A stretch of 18,127 nt of DNA from Bacillota bacterium (GTDB lineage Bacteria > Bacillota > Dethiobacteria > DTU022): NCBI GenBank assembly GCA_012727685.1, contig JAAYGO010000226.1:1-18127 (forward strand), given 5' to 3'. Under the pieces are notes generated by a model. The model did no database searches and was not told the origin of the DNA. It saw only the letters and a list, made by a program, of their open reading frames with translations. The first letter of the stretch is position 1. Every line of letters starts with the position of its first letter. The translations under genes were made by a program, and so were the position numbers. Positions 1 through 7,087 of this stretch are shown here, piece by piece.

Positions 1-979
1 ACAGGGCAACGGTTTCATATTCCAGGCCCCCGGTCAGATGACTGCCGTTTTCGTCCTGAATCAGGTTGGAGCAGCGCACAACGCATCCCGGCTGGCAGGC
101 CCTGCCGTTCCGGCCCCGGCTGTTGATGATTTCCATAAACCGGGCGGAAGCGATCTTTTCGATCCCCTCCAGCTTTTTCCCTGAATAATTGCGCACCGGC
201 AGGCAGCCAACCTCCTGCTTGTGTACGACTCCATCTGCAGTGCCGACTCTGCGCAAGGGGCTTCCCGCCGCGCCATCGGCTAAAATCTTATTTAGATCTT
301 TGCGCAGGGCAAAAAACCTTTCCCTGTCCGCGAAAGCAGGCGAACAGCGGACAGCCGGTTTTTCAAAGATCACGGCTTTGACCTTCTTAGAGCCCATCAC
401 CGCGCCCACGCCGCCGCGGGCCGCCGCGCGGCAGGGATAGTTCGAGCCATAGTCAGTGACCTGGACCGTAGAGTTGCGGTAGAGGCGCTCTCCGGCCCTG
501 CCGATGGAGGCCACCGCAATATCGTTGCCATACCGGGCCATCAGCGCCTCCACCAGCGGGTAATTATCCATTTCCCGGTATGCGCCGGCCTCCACAAGGG
601 CAGCCTTCCCTGCGGCATCGACGTGCAGCAGCCAAAGCCCCTCTTGCCTGGGGCGGCCTTCAATAATGATCAACCGCACACCGTGGCCGGCCATGTAGGT
701 CCCGATGGTGCCGCCTGCGTTGGCTTCCTTGATCCCGCCGGTGAGGGGGCTCTTGCAGCCGACGGAGAGGCGGTTCGCGCATGATAGACCGCTCCCGGCA
801 AAGGCTCCGGTGCTCAAAAGCAGCTTATTCCCCGGCCCGAGCGGGCCGCAAGCCGGATCTACTTCATCGGTCATGACCCGGGCAATCAGGCTCCTGCCGC
901 CAAGGCCCATGTAATCGTCCGGATATGGTTCCTCTTTTACGCTGAGGGTACTCATATTCGCCCGCAATATTTTCCACAT
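1..979 (-). CDS. AOR-family tungsten/molybdenum oxidoreductase, partial (C-terminal part beyond left edge)
   Basis: The first 326 residues of an aldehyde:ferredoxin oxidoreductase-type protein are present; the frame is open to the window edge. The start ATG follows a good AAGGAG site. Visible features: the N-terminal pterin-binding domain, with the CKSPLTGG stretch at residues 75-82, RGGVGAVMGSKK at 188-199, and a cysteine group C295-x3-C299-x3-C303 expected to hold the 4Fe-4S cluster, followed by an EYET motif. The family uses a tungsten (or molybdenum) bis-pterin to oxidise aldehydes with ferredoxin, or reduce acids, in the cytoplasm. It is a close paralogue of the complete AOR two genes upstream (1233-2927), from which it is separated by a sulfur-carrier gene. 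The substrate is unknown. The cysteine spacing differs from CX2CX3C of the Pyrococcus furiosus enzyme. Confidence 0.9.
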   Translation of the reverse strand, partial: MWKILRANMSTLSVKEEPYPDDYMGLGGRSLIARVMTDEVDPACGPLGPGNKLLLSTGAFAGSGLSCANRLSVGCKSPLTGGIKEANAGGTIGTYMAGHGVRLIIIEGRPRQEGLWLLHVDAAGKAALVEAGAYREMDNYPLVEALMARYGNDIAVASIGRAGERLYRNSTVQVTDYGSNYPCRAAARGGVGAVMGSKKVKAVIFEKPAVRCSPAFADRERFFALRKDLNKILADGAAGSPLRRVGTADGVVHKQEVGCLPVRNYSGKKLEGIEKIASARFMEIINSRGRNGRACQPGCVVRCSNLIQDENGSHLTGGLEYETVAL

Positions 980-1010
980 CTTAAAACTCCTTATCTCCAG
1001 AGGAAGACCA

Positions 1011-1232
1011 TTAGCCGCCCGCGATCAGCGAAACGACCATGATGACGTCTTCCGCCTTGACCGTAACATTTTCATATTCGGCGGCCTGGATCTGCTTGCC
1101 GTTTAAAAGTACAAAATAGGCCTTTTGGGTGATCGCTGCGCATTGCGGATCTGAAGCAGAGAGACGGCGCAGTGCTTCGGCAACCGAGCAGCCTGCATAC
1201 TGGGCCCCTGTAACCCTGATCATCCCGGGCAT
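1011..1232 (-). CDS. MoaD/ThiS-like ubiquitin-fold sulfur carrier protein
   Basis: A 73-residue protein with the length and layout of a MoaD/ThiS sulfur carrier: a hydrophobic beta-rich body, a FVLLNGK strand, a V-x-V-x-x-x-D stretch near the end and the C-terminal Gly-Gly that is adenylated and thiocarboxylated in this family. Lying between two AOR genes, it probably supplies sulfur for the dithiolene of the tungsto/molybdopterin these enzymes need; MoaD-like genes are commonly seen beside AOR genes. The start ATG directly abuts the TAG stop of the upstream AOR, so translational coupling is likely; the upstream GGCGG is a weak ribosome site. An internal Met at residue 4 is an alternative start. 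A role in thiamine or another sulfur transfer cannot be excluded but does not fit the context. Confidence 0.85.
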   Translation of the reverse strand: MPGMIRVTGAQYAGCSVAEALRRLSASDPQCAAITQKAYFVLLNGKQIQAAEYENVTVKAEDVIMVVSLIAGG

Positions 1233-2927
1233 CTAGAGCTCGACCGCCTTCGACAAGTATTCTGGCGGCACGTTAAAGGTTGTTCCGGTCATCGCCGATT
1301 TCTCCGTGTAGAAAAATTCGGGCAGGCGATCATCTTTCTCTGTCCATCCCGCCGCCCGGTTAAACTGCTTTTCCAGCCTGATCGTGGCTGCGCCCAGCTC
1401 CAGAAGGCGCTCCATGGAAGCCTCACCGCCATAGGCCGCGGCATAAAGGCCGGCCAGCTTCTCGATCCTCGGTCCCAGGAATATGGCCGAAAAGATGCAG
1501 GTCAGGTTGTCAAGCGTGGCGAACTCCCGCTGGATCGTGTAAGAGACCTTGCAGATCTCCTCGGGTGGAACCCCTTCATAGGTCCCGGTGGAGGGACAGG
1601 CAGTGTGATCCGCGGCCTGGGGGCCGCCGCCGAAGGCGACACCGGTGGGGGCTGCACCGCGAATGTCGTAGCCGGGGATAGCCATATGCTTGGCCACCGG
1701 AATCCGCTTGACACCTAGATACTTACCCGCAGCCTCCGTGCCTTCCCCCAGCAGCCGGCCGAACTCCGTACCGTCGGCCATCTCCTGGAGCAGTTTTAAC
1801 GCCGCCTCCCCGTCACCCCAGGGGATCTTGCCCGCATCCATGCAGACGCCGAGGGTGGCGCCCGTTTCAATGGTATCCAGGCCGAGATCGTCGCAGATCC
1901 GGTCGATCCGGGCGATCAAATCGAAATCGGCGATCGCCGTATTGGCGCCGCAAAGGGCAACCGTTTCATATTCCAGGCCCCCGGTGAGATAGTTACCGTT
2001 GCGATCATAGAGCAGGCTTGAACAGCGGGCCATGCACCCTGCCTGGCAAGGATGCCCGCTCTTGCCGCGGCTTTTGATCAGCTCCATGTGTTTATCCGGA
2101 TAGATCTTGTCAATCTCTTCCATATCACCGCCGGAAAAGTTGCGGACCGGCAAGATCCCCGCCTCATAGTGCAGCCTCACCGCCGCCGGGGTGCCCTGCA
2201 GCCTCAATTCGTGCGTGGCGGCCTCTGTACTGATGATCTTATTGAGCTCCTTGCGCAGCGCGTAGAAAGTATCCTTGGCGGCATATTCCGGCGCAATGCG
2301 TTTTTCTGCCTTTTCGATGACCACGGCCTTGAGCCGCTTTGCACCCATCACCGCGCCGACACCGCCCCTGGCCGCTGCACGGTTGGGGTAATTGGTGCCG
2401 AATTCGGTGACCTGGATGGACGAATTTTTATATTTGCGCTCGCCGGCGCACCCGATGGAAGCAATGGCCACGTCGCCGTACCTGGCCATTAATGTTTCTA
2501 CCAGCTTGTAATTGTTGAATTCCTCCAGATCCCGGGCCTCCTTCAAGGAAGCCTTTCCTGCGGCGTCGATATGAAGCAGCCACAGGCCGTCTCCCCGGGG
2601 CTGCCCCTCGATGATCATCAGCTTGATCCCATGGTTGATCATGTAGGTGGCAAAGGTGCCGCCGGAATTTGATTCCCTGAGGCCGCCGGTGAGCGGGCTT
2701 TTGCAGCCGACGGAAAGGCGATTGGCGCCGCTGACGCCCATCCCGGCAAAGGCGGTCGTGGCCAGGATTAATTTATTATCGGGACCAAGCGGATCGCAAC
2801 GCGGATTCAACTCCTCCACCGCAACTCGGGCGACCAGGCCGCGGCCGCCGATCCCCCGGTATTCTGTTTTAAAGTCCTCTTCCGTTATTGTTGCCGAAGA
2901 CATGTTGATGCGTAAAGTTTTCCACAT
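1233..2927 (-). CDS. AOR-family tungsten/molybdenum oxidoreductase (aldehyde:ferredoxin oxidoreductase-like)
   Basis: A 564-residue AOR-family enzyme, slightly shorter than the roughly 600 residues of archaeal AORs. The ATG start beginning MWKTLR is chosen because it aligns with the paralogue downstream; a GTG six codons earlier belongs to the GTGGAGG ribosome-site region. Seen: CKSPLTGG near residue 75, RGGVGAVMGAKRLKAVV near 187-203, cluster cysteines C294, C298, C302 and a distal C477 in DNLTCIF, the pterin-contacting GLDTIETG near 349-356, and a DH pair ending at H441. The family has an N-terminal pterin domain and two helical C-terminal domains and works in the cytoplasm with ferredoxin. 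A dedicated iron-sulfur partner is not encoded in the window. The oxidised aldehyde, or reduced acid, is unknown; more distant relatives such as the BamB-type subunit of class II benzoyl-CoA reductase are possible but no partner subunits are present. Confidence 0.92.
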   Translation of the reverse strand: MWKTLRINMSSATITEEDFKTEYRGIGGRGLVARVAVEELNPRCDPLGPDNKLILATTAFAGMGVSGANRLSVGCKSPLTGGLRESNSGGTFATYMINHGIKLMIIEGQPRGDGLWLLHIDAAGKASLKEARDLEEFNNYKLVETLMARYGDVAIASIGCAGERKYKNSSIQVTEFGTNYPNRAAARGGVGAVMGAKRLKAVVIEKAEKRIAPEYAAKDTFYALRKELNKIISTEAATHELRLQGTPAAVRLHYEAGILPVRNFSGGDMEEIDKIYPDKHMELIKSRGKSGHPCQAGCMARCSSLLYDRNGNYLTGGLEYETVALCGANTAIADFDLIARIDRICDDLGLDTIETGATLGVCMDAGKIPWGDGEAALKLLQEMADGTEFGRLLGEGTEAAGKYLGVKRIPVAKHMAIPGYDIRGAAPTGVAFGGGPQAADHTACPSTGTYEGVPPEEICKVSYTIQREFATLDNLTCIFSAIFLGPRIEKLAGLYAAAYGGEASMERLLELGAATIRLEKQFNRAAGWTEKDDRLPEFFYTEKSAMTGTTFNVPPEYLSKAVEL

Positions 2928-2986
2928 CCTGAAAATTGCCTCCACTTTATTTCCAGGTTAAAGCTCCGCCAAGGCAAGCCCCTTTC

Positions 2987-4282
2987 TTACCCCATGGTAT
3001 TTGGCAACCACAAGGCGATCTGGGGAAAAGCCGCGATGATGAATAAAAAGACAATCAATGTCACCAGGAAAGGCATAACCCCCCGCACCAGGTCTTTCGT
3101 CGGGACCTTGAAAACGTTCCGTGCCAGGAAGAAGTTAATGGCCATGGGCGGGGTGATCAGCCCAATCTCCATGGAGATCACATATAAAATGCCGAGCCAG
3201 ATCGGATCATAACCCAGCCCGGTAACGACCGGGGCGATAATCGGCACCGTTAACAGCAAGATCGTCATCCCGTCGAGGAATAAGCCGAGCACCAGGAACA
3301 GCAGCAACATGGCCGCCACCACTAAAAACGGCGGTAAATTCGACTGCGTCACTACGGAGGTCAACATATCAGCGAGGGAAGAGCTGCCGACCACGTAGGT
3401 AAACAACGTCGCCCCGATGATCGTAAACATTAACACTGCATTCAGCAACGCCGATTCTGTGATCGCAGTGATTAGCCCCTTCAGGCGCAGCCCGTAGGCA
3501 AAAATGGCCACGAGCAGCAGGACCACCGAACCCACCGCCGCCGCTTCGGTCGGAGTGGCGATGCCGAAGTAGATAGAACCGAGAATGGAGACCATCACCA
3601 GAACTACAGCCCAGATATTTATAATCGACTTCAGCTTTTCTTTAAGAGGAACCTTTTCGGCCTTCGGACCCAGCTTTGGATTGATGATGCACCTCACCAC
3701 TGCCACACCAATCAACATCACCGCCAGGAGAATACCTGGTACAATCCCGCCGATTAAAAGGCGCCCCAGGGCTACGTCAGTGAGAGCCGCGTAGATCACC
3801 ATTAACGCGCTGGGGGGGATCAGCGGACCCAGCACCCCGCCGCAGAGAATCGCGCCGACGCTAAAGCCCATATCATAGCCGTATTTCTTCAATTCGGGTT
3901 CGGCCACTTTACCCACAGTCAGCAAGGCGGGGGCGCTGGCGCCGAGGGCGGCGGCGATCACACCCTGTCCGGCAATACTGGCGGCCACAATGCCTCCGGG
4001 AATGGAACCCAGCCAATTCCGCATGCAGCGGTAAAGGTCTTCACCGATCCTTGTCTGGGCGATGATACAGGCGATCAGCGTAAACATGGGTAACGGAGTC
4101 CACGCCTGGTTATACAGAAGATGGTAAGTTGTCCAGCCCATCTTATCCAGGGAAAGCCCCCCGAAGGCGATCACTCCGAACACTACCGCGGTGACTCCCA
4201 TGCTATAAGCAATCGGCACTCCCGATAAAAGCAGGATGAGCATAATAATGGCAGCTATTATCGCTACCGTATCTACAGCCAT
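2987..4282 (-). CDS. dctM: TRAP transporter large membrane subunit (DctM-like)
   Basis: A 431-residue, almost wholly hydrophobic protein with the length of DctM/SiaM large permease subunits (about 12 membrane segments). It carries the family's GPLIPPS motif at residues 152-158 and the A-x-x-G-A-S-A-P-A segment around 110-120, and ends in further hydrophobic segments with a short polar tail. DctM forms the sodium- or proton-coupled elevator domain that moves the substrate handed over by the DctP binding protein. The ATG start is preceded by GAGGAGGT at good spacing. It lies 38 bp downstream of dctQ and 59 bp upstream of the AOR start with no terminator-like structure between, so transport and oxidation genes may share a transcript. 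Confidence 0.95.
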   Translation of the reverse strand: MAVDTVAIIAAIIMLILLLSGVPIAYSMGVTAVVFGVIAFGGLSLDKMGWTTYHLLYNQAWTPLPMFTLIACIIAQTRIGEDLYRCMRNWLGSIPGGIVAASIAGQGVIAAALGASAPALLTVGKVAEPELKKYGYDMGFSVGAILCGGVLGPLIPPSALMVIYAALTDVALGRLLIGGIVPGILLAVMLIGVAVVRCIINPKLGPKAEKVPLKEKLKSIINIWAVVLVMVSILGSIYFGIATPTEAAAVGSVVLLLVAIFAYGLRLKGLITAITESALLNAVLMFTIIGATLFTYVVGSSSLADMLTSVVTQSNLPPFLVVAAMLLLFLVLGLFLDGMTILLLTVPIIAPVVTGLGYDPIWLGILYVISMEIGLITPPMAINFFLARNVFKVPTKDLVRGVMPFLVTLIVFLFIIAAFPQIALWLPNTMG

Positions 4283-4320
4283 AACCGGACCTCCTCAACG
4301 AATAGATCAACACAAAAGCG

Positions 4321-4860
4321 TTATTCCGAACGGGCCAAGCTGTCTCCTATCTCCACCTTGGCGGGTGCTGCAAATAATGAAATGACTCCGTTGATAAGTT
4401 TTATCAGCAGGACCAGACAGAGTAACCCGTAGCCAATGGGGACCACAATTTTGATCGGGAAGAGGGGGACGCCCCATAGCGTTGCCGCGCTCACTTCGCC
4501 GATCTGCAGAGAATAAAAAGCGTTGATCCAGCTCCGCCAGGTCATCGTGCCGACAAAAACCAGCCCCGCAATGGGGGTAAAGACCTGCAGTAAAAATATT
4601 TGCCCCTTTGGCGGCAGCATACTTGACAGGAGGTCGTTTCTGATCTGCTGTTCCTTGCGCTCAACGTGGGCCGCCGCCAGGACAAAACACCAGACCATGA
4701 TCATCAAGGAAATTTCCACGGAGTAGTACTCCGGATTGAGCAGCACATAGCGCCTGAAGACACCGTAGGTAACGATCAATGCCATCAACAAGATAAGGAT
4801 TCCGCCAATCACTAAAGCAATCCAGCTTAATAGCTCCACCACTCGATTAAGGGCCTTCAT
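4321..4860 (-). CDS. dctQ: TRAP transporter small membrane subunit (DctQ-like)
   Basis: A 179-residue membrane protein with four clear hydrophobic segments at about residues 10-32, 45-66, 88-107 and 133-156 and the typical DctQ layout: an R-R-Y after the first segment, a W-containing second segment, and the charged V-E-R-K-E-Q-Q-I-R-N-D-L loop matching the family's H-I-x-V-D-hydrophobic position. DctQ packs against DctM as the scaffold of the TRAP permease. The ATG start follows a near-perfect GGGGAGGTGA ribosome site. A strong stem-loop lies between this gene and the upstream binding-protein gene, which fits differential expression of the two parts. Confidence 0.93.
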   Translation of the reverse strand: MKALNRVVELLSWIALVIGGILILLMALIVTYGVFRRYVLLNPEYYSVEISLMIMVWCFVLAAAHVERKEQQIRNDLLSSMLPPKGQIFLLQVFTPIAGLVFVGTMTWRSWINAFYSLQIGEVSAATLWGVPLFPIKIVVPIGYGLLCLVLLIKLINGVISLFAAPAKVEIGDSLARSE

Positions 4861-4941
4861 GCAGTCACCTCCCCGCCAGCTTATCCAATGATCTTCTTTT
4901 TGGCTATAGCTGAAATCGCAACCCTGACGTTTAGTTCATTG

Positions 4942-4982
4942 AGGGCAAGCAGGAGCGGAAGACCCGTCCTCCTGCTTGCCCT
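4942..4982 (-). other. Strong stem-loop between dctP and dctQ (mRNA stabiliser or attenuator candidate)
   Basis: A perfect 13-bp inverted repeat: GGGCAAGCAGGAG at 4943-4955 pairs with its reverse complement at 4969-4981 around a 13-nt loop, and one further A-T pair (4942/4982) extends it. In the minus-strand transcript it comes 27 nt after the dctP stop and is followed by CAAUGAACUAAAC, not a U tract, so it is not a classical intrinsic terminator. Hairpins here in transporter operons often protect the 3' end of the abundant binding-protein mRNA and lower expression of the membrane subunits; applying that here is inference. Confidence 0.7.
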
Positions 4983-5008
4983 TCACCTCTTTCACCTTTA
5001 GCCTGCTG

Positions 5009-6103
5009 CTACTTGCCGGCCTCTTGGTTAGCCTTGTAGGCGATTGCTTTCAGTTTTTCTCCAAAGCCGCTTTCATAGCTGGCCAGTTGTTCATCTGTAT
5101 AGCCGAGGCACTTCTGTCTGAACTTATCGCGCTCTTCATCGGTCAACAGGGTGACGTCGACGCCCAGTCCCCGTAAAGTTTCGATATCCTTATCGTGCTG
5201 CTGGATATAATGCTCGGAGAATGAAATGCAGGTGTTCTGGATTTCCTCGTGCAGCATTTGCTGCACCTCGGCGGGCATGGCGTTCCACACGTCCAGGTTG
5301 ATCGAATAGACGTTAATGGAAGGTGGAACAAGGGTATCGGTGAAGTACTTGACAATATCGGTCAACTTGTTATTGATGGTGCCGTTGGGTGAATTTAGGA
5401 TCCCGTCGATAACCCCCTTATCGAGGGAGCTGTAGAAGTCGGGCCAGGCTACCATGATGGAGGTGGCCCCGAACAGTTCCACAATGGCGGCAATCCCCGG
5501 GTCAGGAGCACCGATCAGCAAGCCTTGCAGTTCTTCCGGCGCCCGTATCGCCCTCTTGGTATTGAACAGGTCAAAATAGCCGCAGAACAGCAAGCCCAGG
5601 ATCTTCTGGTTGAAATCGGGTTCAAAAATTTCCTTTGAATACAGTTCTTCCAGATCCGTGTGCGCCGCCAGGATGGCCTCTCCGGATTCGAAGAGGAAAG
5701 GCAGGATCAAACCGTTAAGCCGCGGATCTTTTCCGGCATAAATCGGCGGAGCTGCATCGAAAATTTCGACTGCCCCGGTCCGGACAGCATCAAGATACTC
5801 GGTCACATTGACCAGGGAACCGCCGCCGTGGACATCAATCTGATAGCCGTACTCTTTGGCGCGCGCGTTGAACCTCTCGGCCATTTCGATATCCTTGTCG
5901 GTCAGCTCATCCCCGACGGGTGCGGGCACGACCAGCCGCAAGGTGATCATTTCCTTCGGGCCCGCCGGTTCTTCGGTGCCCTCGGTGCCTTCAGTGCCTT
6001 CGGCGGCACCTTTATCTTCCTTCTGGGCGCAAGAGCAAACTCCAAAAGCCAGAAGGACAACCAGGATCAATGCCAGGAAAATCCCTAGTTTTTTCTTCAT
6101 CAT
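5009..6103 (-). CDS. dctP: TRAP transporter substrate-binding lipoprotein (DctP-like)
   Basis: A 364-residue extracytoplasmic binding protein. The ATG at 6103 is chosen because AAAGGTGG precedes it and the product then starts with MMKKK, a hydrophobic signal (residues 7-22) and a lipobox-like V-C-S-C, with C25 the likely lipidated residue; the open frame upstream adds only an improbable N-terminus. A Glu/Gly/Thr linker (residues 35-48) tethers the DctP fold, seen in the GATS...VAWPDFYSSLDKGVIDG stretch near 212-234 that matches the family signature. Notably, the position that in TRAP binding proteins is the arginine clamping the substrate carboxylate (G-L-K-hydrophobic-R) is here Gly198 (GLLIGAP). 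It feeds DctQM encoded just downstream. The ligand is unknown; the missing Arg argues against a plain C4-dicarboxylate. Confidence 0.93.
   Translation of the reverse strand: MMKKKLGIFLALILVVLLAFGVCSCAQKEDKGAAEGTEGTEGTEEPAGPKEMITLRLVVPAPVGDELTDKDIEMAERFNARAKEYGYQIDVHGGGSLVNVTEYLDAVRTGAVEIFDAAPPIYAGKDPRLNGLILPFLFESGEAILAAHTDLEELYSKEIFEPDFNQKILGLLFCGYFDLFNTKRAIRAPEELQGLLIGAPDPGIAAIVELFGATSIMVAWPDFYSSLDKGVIDGILNSPNGTINNKLTDIVKYFTDTLVPPSINVYSINLDVWNAMPAEVQQMLHEEIQNTCISFSEHYIQQHDKDIETLRGLGVDVTLLTDEERDKFRQKCLGYTDEQLASYESGFGEKLKAIAYKANQEAGK
5972..6007. repeat. Tandem 9-bp repeat in the dctP linker
   Basis: About three and a half imperfect copies of TTCGGTGCC (TTCGGTGCC, CTCGGTGCC, TTCAGTGCC, TTCGGCGGC) encode the repeated Glu-Gly-Thr linker just after the lipobox of DctP. 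The period is a whole number of codons, so slippage would change linker length without a frameshift. Confidence 0.75.
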
Positions 6104-6201
6104 AGACTTTTCCCACCTTTCAAGATTTCTTGATCTTTCAATCAACCCCACTTGCGTATGCGCCACATGTTAAAGCCTGCATTCAAGGATTCTCTCCGGC
6201 T

Positions 6202-6211
6202 TCACCTCCCC
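6202..6211 (-). other. Orphan Shine-Dalgarno-like sequence upstream of dctP
   Basis: The minus strand reads GGGGAGGTGA in the 131-bp gap between the first SDR and dctP, as strong as the dctQ site, yet no ORF of useful size starts at the right distance. A very short frame (GTG inside the motif, ending within 12 codons) or an 8-codon ATG frame starting near 6170 are the only candidates. It could belong to a leader peptide, or be chance or a remnant of a lost gene. The rest of this gap shows nothing I can name. Confidence 0.25.
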
Positions 6212-6234
6212 TGCAAGGAGTGTAAAACTTTATA

Positions 6235-7053
6235 TCACTTCCCCAGCTCTATGGAGGCCCTCTTCACAGCCAGCGGGAACGGGTCGACAGCGGTCAATCC
6301 CGCATCCACCGGGATCACCGCTCCCGTGATATACGAGGCATCATCGCTGGCCAGAAAAGTGCAGATCCCCGCCAGCCGCTCCGGAGTCCCCGGCTCTTTT
6401 AGAGGAACATCCTGGAAAACATTCTGCATAAAGCTTTCCATATCCAGACCCATGCTTTCCGCCAGCTTGCCGAAACTGCCCCTGGTCATGTTCGTGTCGA
6501 TAAAACCGGGGCAAACGGCATTGCACCTGATCCCCTGCTTGCCGAAATCGAGGGCAGCCTGTTTCGTCAACATGAGCAGGGCCGCCTTGGAGGTGCAGTA
6601 TGCGGAGCCTTCCGGGATACAGCGCAGGCCTGCCAGCGAAGCAACGTTTATAATGGCGCCGCCGCCTTTTTTGATCATATGGGGAATTGCCGCCCGCATC
6701 AGCATGAACGGCCCGAACAAGTTGACCGCCATGGTTTTATGCCATTTCTCCAGATCGGCGCTGACCACGGAACCTTCCGTGCCCATGCCGGCGTTGTTGA
6801 CCAGAATGTCAATGCCTCCGCCAAAAGAGAGCGCTGTTTCGACCATGCGTTCAACCTGCTCCGGGTCGGAAACATCGCCCGCACAGGCAACCGCAGTCCC
6901 GGCCGGTAAAGAGCGCACCACCGCCTCCAGGCGCTCCGCCCGGCGGCCGGCAATACAGACCTTGGCTCCTTCGGCAACAAACCTTTTAGCAACCGCGGCA
7001 CCAATCCCGCTGCCCCCTCCGGTGACCAGGGCCATTTTACCTTTTAAGATCAT
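6235..7053 (-). CDS. Short-chain dehydrogenase/reductase (SDR), classical type, probably NADP(H)-preferring
   Basis: A 272-residue classical SDR. The ATG at 7053 is preferred over the one two codons earlier because GAGGTG then sits 7 nt upstream. Numbered from that start: cofactor motif TGGGSGIG at 11-18, NNAG at 86-89, active-site N111, S139, Y152 and K156 (Y-C-T-S-K). Two arginines follow the second beta strand (IAGRR), where NAD-specific enzymes have an acidic residue, so NADP(H) is more likely. Such enzymes interconvert hydroxyl and carbonyl groups. It lies 34 bp after a bicupin gene and precedes the TRAP genes, so it probably acts early on the imported compound or on an alicyclic or aliphatic intermediate. 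The substrate is not predictable; 3-oxoacyl-ACP reductase labels often given to such proteins would be over-specific. Confidence 0.93.
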   Translation of the reverse strand: MILKGKMALVTGGGSGIGAAVAKRFVAEGAKVCIAGRRAERLEAVVRSLPAGTAVACAGDVSDPEQVERMVETALSFGGGIDILVNNAGMGTEGSVVSADLEKWHKTMAVNLFGPFMLMRAAIPHMIKKGGGAIINVASLAGLRCIPEGSAYCTSKAALLMLTKQAALDFGKQGIRCNAVCPGFIDTNMTRGSFGKLAESMGLDMESFMQNVFQDVPLKEPGTPERLAGICTFLASDDASYITGAVIPVDAGLTAVDPFPLAVKRASIELGK

Positions 7054-7087
7054 TTCCATTCACCTCAAATGAATAAGGTTAACTGCC

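Noticed and set aside
2928..2945. GTG start six codons upstream for the complete AOR
   Set aside because: The GTGGAGG serves better as the ribosome site, and the ATG at 2927 aligns exactly with the start of the AOR paralogue.
6104..6166. N-terminal extension of DctP to the first possible start
   Set aside because: It would put 21 polar residues ahead of the signal peptide; the ATG pair at 6098-6103 has a ribosome site and gives a normal lipoprotein signal.
6152..7072. Long plus-strand open frame (306 codons) opposite the first SDR
   Set aside because: It lies antisense to a gene with every classical SDR motif; its translation is Ser/Pro/Arg-rich low-quality sequence and has no ribosome site. 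It is a shadow of GC-biased codons.
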